From Streptomyces sp. GSL17-111 (GTDB lineage: Bacteria > Actinomycetota > Actinomycetes > Streptomycetales > Streptomycetaceae): a stretch of 64,000 nt of DNA. This document shows, piece by piece, positions 60,917-64,000 of this stretch. The notes beneath the pieces were generated by a model. The model had not been told where the DNA came from. It did not search any database and saw only the letters and a program-made list of their open reading frames with translations. Each line of letters opens with the position of its first letter. Within the stretch, counting starts at the first letter, position 1. The position numbers and the translations under genes are program-made. The stretch lies in NCBI RefSeq assembly GCF_037911585.1, contig NZ_JBAJNS010000001.1, positions 3,776,001 to 3,840,000 on the forward strand, given 5' to 3'.

Positions 60917-61311
60917 CCCGCACCATCACCAACCCCGCAGGCCTGCACAACCCGACCGGCTTCGGCTACAGCCACGTCGTCACCGCACCCGGCGAGCAGG
61001 TCTTCATCGCCGGCCAGTACGCCTCGGACGCCTCCGGCGCGGTCACCACCGGGGACTTCGCCGCCCAGGTCGAACAGTCCCTGGCCCATCTCCGTACCGC
61101 GCTCGCGGCCGTCGGCCTCGACGTCGGCCACGTCGTCCGCCTCGGCACCTACATCGTCGACCACGACCCGGAGAAGCTGCGGATCCTGGGCGCCGCGCTG
61201 CACCGGACGTGGGGCGAGGAACTGCCCGCCCAGACGCTGGTCGGGGTGGCCGCGCTGGCGCTGCCGGAGATGCTCTTCGAGATCGACGCGGTGGCGATCG
61301 CACCGCGCTAG
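60913..61311 (+). CDS. RidA-family (YjgF) protein
   Basis: The 132-residue protein has the RidA fold (GYSHVVTAPGEQVFIAGQYASDASG, QVEQSLAHLRTALAAVGLDVGHVVRLGTYIVD). RidA enzymes hydrolyse reactive enamines from PLP enzymes; the conserved Arg of canonical RidA (usually in a C.R.ALP-like region) is not clearly present, so it may be an Rid subfamily member. It is coupled to the MFS gene. Confidence 0.85.
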   Translation: MTRTITNPAGLHNPTGFGYSHVVTAPGEQVFIAGQYASDASGAVTTGDFAAQVEQSLAHLRTALAAVGLDVGHVVRLGTYIVDHDPEKLRILGAALHRTWGEELPAQTLVGVAALALPEMLFEIDAVAIAPR

Positions 61312-61396
61312 GCCACCCGGTCCGCGCACCGCCGTCACGGAGGCGGCGGTGCGCGGACCGTAGGAGGAGGGCACGGCACACGGGGGCGCGCGGGGG

Positions 61397-62581
61397 TCAG
61401 GGGAGGGCGCTGCGGGCCTGCCAGTCGGGCCAGGACACGTTCCAGGCGCCGAAGCCGTTGCCCGGCGCGACGACGCCCTTGGTGTCCTCGCCGGTGATCT
61501 CGAACGGGTCGCCGGGGCGGACCTGGGCGTAGAACCAGGCGGCGTCCGCGTCGCTCATGCCGATGCAGCCGGAGCTCTTGTTGGCCTTGCCCATCCACCG
61601 GTCGTTCCAGGGCGCGGCGTGCGCGTACATGCCGGACCAGGTCAGCCGCATCGAGTGGTCGACCATCTTGTCGTAGGCGTCGCCGAGCCCGACCGTCTCG
61701 GAGTTCATGTTGATGGTGCCCTCCTTGGCCATGAGCACGGCCGTGCCGCGCCAGGAGCGCTTGTCGCCGCCGGGGGTGCCGCCGGAGACCGGGATCGTGC
61801 GGACCTCCTTCCCGTCCCGCACCAGGGTGAGCCGCTTGCGGTCGAGGTCGACCTCGACGACCTGGCGCGCGCCGATGGTGAAGGTGGTCGTGTAGTCGCG
61901 GACGAACCAGCCGCCGTCGCCGGAGTCCGTGCCGTTCAGCTCTGCGGTCAGCGTCACCCGGGTGCCGGACTTCCAGTACGTCTCGGGACGCCAGTCGATC
62001 CGGTCGCGGCCGGAGTGGTCCGTGAGCCAGGCCCACGCGCCCTCCGTCCCGTTGGACGTGGTGACCGTCAACTGCCGCTCGACGGCTGCCTTGTCGGTGA
62101 CCGGGTGGTCGAAGACCAGGGATATTGGCTGGGCGACGCCCACGGTGGTGTCCGTCCCGGGCCGCCAGTCGACCTTGTTGACCCCGTCGGCCTCCGCCGT
62201 GGTGAAGGCGGACTTCCAGGTGCGGTCACCGCCGTCCCCGGTGGCCGTCACGGCGGTGACGCGGTACGAGGTGCCGGGGGCGGCCTTGCGCCGGGAGGTC
62301 CACTCCGAGCCGTCCGGGGCGAGTTCGCCCGCGAGGGGGCCGCCGTCGGCGTCGGTGACGGTGACCGACGTCAGCCGTCCGTCCGACGCCGTGACGCGGA
62401 CGGGCTCGCCGGCCGGGGCGTCCTCGCCGTGCGGTGTCACCGTCACGGCCGCCGGCCGGTCCTCGCCGGCCGCGTCGCCCGGGCCGTCGGTGCCCTGCGG
62501 CCCCGGGGCGGACGTCGAGCAGGCGGCGAGCGGCACGAGCAGCGCCGCGAGTGCCGCTCCGCGCATACGTATGTGGTCCAA
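61397..62581 (-). CDS. Lipoprotein L,D-transpeptidase
   Basis: The 394-residue protein starts at TTG 62581, placed by GGGGAG upstream. A lipobox LAAC puts the lipid on Cys21. Two Ig-like domains (about 45-245) precede the YkuD domain, whose catalytic part has MYAHAAPWN and the nucleophile in NKSSGCIGMSDAD (Cys about 339). It makes 3-3 peptidoglycan cross-links, important at Streptomyces poles. Confidence 0.93.
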   Translation of the reverse strand: MDHIRMRGAALAALLVPLAACSTSAPGPQGTDGPGDAAGEDRPAAVTVTPHGEDAPAGEPVRVTASDGRLTSVTVTDADGGPLAGELAPDGSEWTSRRKAAPGTSYRVTAVTATGDGGDRTWKSAFTTAEADGVNKVDWRPGTDTTVGVAQPISLVFDHPVTDKAAVERQLTVTTSNGTEGAWAWLTDHSGRDRIDWRPETYWKSGTRVTLTAELNGTDSGDGGWFVRDYTTTFTIGARQVVEVDLDRKRLTLVRDGKEVRTIPVSGGTPGGDKRSWRGTAVLMAKEGTINMNSETVGLGDAYDKMVDHSMRLTWSGMYAHAAPWNDRWMGKANKSSGCIGMSDADAAWFYAQVRPGDPFEITGEDTKGVVAPGNGFGAWNVSWPDWQARSALP

Positions 62582-62787
62582 CGGGGCTCCCCCGGTCGTG
62601 AGTGGTGGTGTATCCGTGACCGTAGAGGCGGGAAAGCGCAGGTGGGTTGCCCCGTGGGGCAGATGACGGCGATTGCGGGGGAACGGTCATCGTCCCGTCA
62701 CACACGTCGCGCGGAGCGGTCAAGAGCGGCTGTGAGCATCCTCGGCGTCCCCGAAGAACCGGACGTCCCGACCGAGAGGGTCTCACC

Positions 62788-63960
62788 GTGTCAGCGCTGC
62801 TTGTGACGGCCGACCGCAGCCAGGAGACGCCGCTGCGGCCTGTCTCCGCCGTGACGTACCGCCGCTTCCTGGAGTCCCGTGAGGGGGCGGCGCTGGCTCC
62901 CGGCTTCCTCCAGTGCCCGTCCTGGGCGCAGGTCAAGGAGGGCTGGCAGGCGCGGTTCGTCGGGTGGGGAGCGGACCCGGCGGGCGGCCGGCTGTCCGGG
63001 GCGGCACTCGTGCTGCTACGCCAACTTCCGGGCACGCACAAGCACTTCGCCTACCTGCCGGAGGGGCCCGTCGCCGACTGGACCGATCCCCGCATCGACG
63101 ACTGGCTCGGCCCGCTGCTGCGGCACCTGCGCGCGTCCGGGGTGTTCGCGGTGCGGATCGGACCCTCGCCCGCCTACCGTCGCTGGAGCGCGGCCCGGCT
63201 GAAGGCGGCGACCGGGCCGGGGCGGCGGCTGGGGGACGTCCTGGCGAGCGAGGTGGACCCGCTGGGCACGGCCGTCGCCGACCGGCTGCGGGCGCGGGGC
63301 TGGCGGCGCTGCGGCGGCGAGGAGGACGGCGACGCGCAGCCCCGGCACGTCTTCCGGTTGCCGCTCGCCGGTCGGAGCCCGGACGACCTGTGGGCGGGGC
63401 TCAACCAGGAGTGGCGGCGCAACGTGCGGCGCGCGCGGAGGTCCGGCGTGGAGGTGACCGTCGGCGGTGCGGCCGACCTGCCCGCGTTCTACCGGCTGCT
63501 GCGGATCACGGAGGAGCGGGACGGGTTCCGGCTCGGTCGCTCGCTCGCCTACTACGAGCGCCAGTACGCGGCCCTCAACGCGGAGGAACCGGGCCGGATG
63601 AAGCTCTACCTGGCCCGGCACGGCGGCGAGATCCTCGCCGCCCACACCATGATCCGCGTGGGGCGGCGCGTGTGGTACCAGACGGGGGCCTCGGCCGACC
63701 ACCGCCGCGAGGTCCGCCCCTCGAACCTGCTCCAGTGGCACATGCTGCTCGACGCCCGGGCCCTCGGCGCCCACGTGTACGACATGCGCGGGGTACCCTC
63801 CACCCTCGACCCCGACGACCGGCCCTACGGGCTGCTGCGCTGGAAGCTCGGCACCGGGGGTGAGGTCGTCGAGACCCTCGGGGAATGGGAGAGGCCCTTG
63901 GACGGCGCCGCCAACCACGCGTTGTACCGGGCGTTCCAGACGTACCTGGCGCGCCGGTGA
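62788..63960 (+). CDS. FemX-like peptidoglycan branch aminoacyltransferase
   Basis: The 390-residue protein from GTG 62788 (GAGAGGG upstream) consists of two GNAT-like subdomains. FLQCPSWAQVKEGW, HVFRLPLAGRSPDDLWAGLNQEWRRNVRRARRSGV, ITEERDGFRLGRSLAYYERQY and DMRGVPSTLDPDDRPYGLLRWK are Fem signatures. It would add Gly from Gly-tRNA to lipid II, forming the glycine bridge of Streptomyces peptidoglycan; FemX homologues in vancomycin producers adapt this step. It diverges from the L,D-transpeptidase. Confidence 0.87.
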   Translation: MSALLVTADRSQETPLRPVSAVTYRRFLESREGAALAPGFLQCPSWAQVKEGWQARFVGWGADPAGGRLSGAALVLLRQLPGTHKHFAYLPEGPVADWTDPRIDDWLGPLLRHLRASGVFAVRIGPSPAYRRWSAARLKAATGPGRRLGDVLASEVDPLGTAVADRLRARGWRRCGGEEDGDAQPRHVFRLPLAGRSPDDLWAGLNQEWRRNVRRARRSGVEVTVGGAADLPAFYRLLRITEERDGFRLGRSLAYYERQYAALNAEEPGRMKLYLARHGGEILAAHTMIRVGRRVWYQTGASADHRREVRPSNLLQWHMLLDARALGAHVYDMRGVPSTLDPDDRPYGLLRWKLGTGGEVVETLGEWERPLDGAANHALYRAFQTYLARR

Positions 63961-64000
63961 CGGCGCCGGGCCCGGCGCCCGCCCCGGCGGCGCCCGCCGC

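Overview
The window is about 70% GC, with GTG/TTG starts, four-base start/stop overlaps and many Streptomyces-type families (HrdD-like sigma factor, SepX, FemX-like transferase, MAB_1171c protein, an ECF41 sigma factor). I read it as a Streptomyces chromosome. All names come from reading translations by eye; no database was searched.

Left flank (1-16.2 kb). A tRNA-dependent cyclodipeptide synthase runs off the left edge on the minus strand. Divergent from it lie two overlapping LysR regulators, an unusual tRNA-Cys and a 14-helix-type MFS exporter, which look like the edge of a cyclodipeptide cluster. Next come an XRE / ImmA-IrrE / MAB_1171c / PAP2-like cassette, recQ, a cupin, an ECF41 sigma factor with an oxidoreductase preceded by a matching promoter, a Ser/Thr kinase with a long charged helix, a K+ channel and a SHOCT membrane protein.

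Accessory island (about 16.5-34.9 kb). It ends at a tRNA-Arg(CCU). It holds a blasticidin-S-deaminase-like enzyme, a pile of IS remnants with one complete IS1182-type element (perfect 22-bp ends), a Mrr-like nuclease/STAND NTPase fusion, an OLD-family nuclease, and a compact minus-strand operon. That operon encodes a DUF7848-like protein, a 40-residue membrane peptide, a 48-residue peptide, a ROX-type JmjC oxygenase, an aldo/keto reductase and an APH-like kinase. Facing it are a TPR-protein remnant, a YdcF-like protein and a WbqC-like protein. An XRE-ImmA protein with an unknown partner and a possible mobilisation remnant complete the island. The peptide operon is my best candidate for an undescribed system (a RiPP-like pathway); the nuclease genes suggest phage defence.

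Right flank (34.9-64 kb). This is mostly core: TetR/MFS, olsB-olsA, hrdD with an exact sigma-R-type promoter, P1 peptidase, mscL, MTA phosphorylase, a cation/proton antiporter, penicillin acylase, galU-moeA-moaC-mog, a GNAT and sepX, tRNA-Ala(CGC), vapBC, and an Rrf2/MFS/RidA unit in which two near-identical operators overlap the promoters of what look like leaderless mRNAs. It ends with an L,D-transpeptidase and a FemX-like protein.
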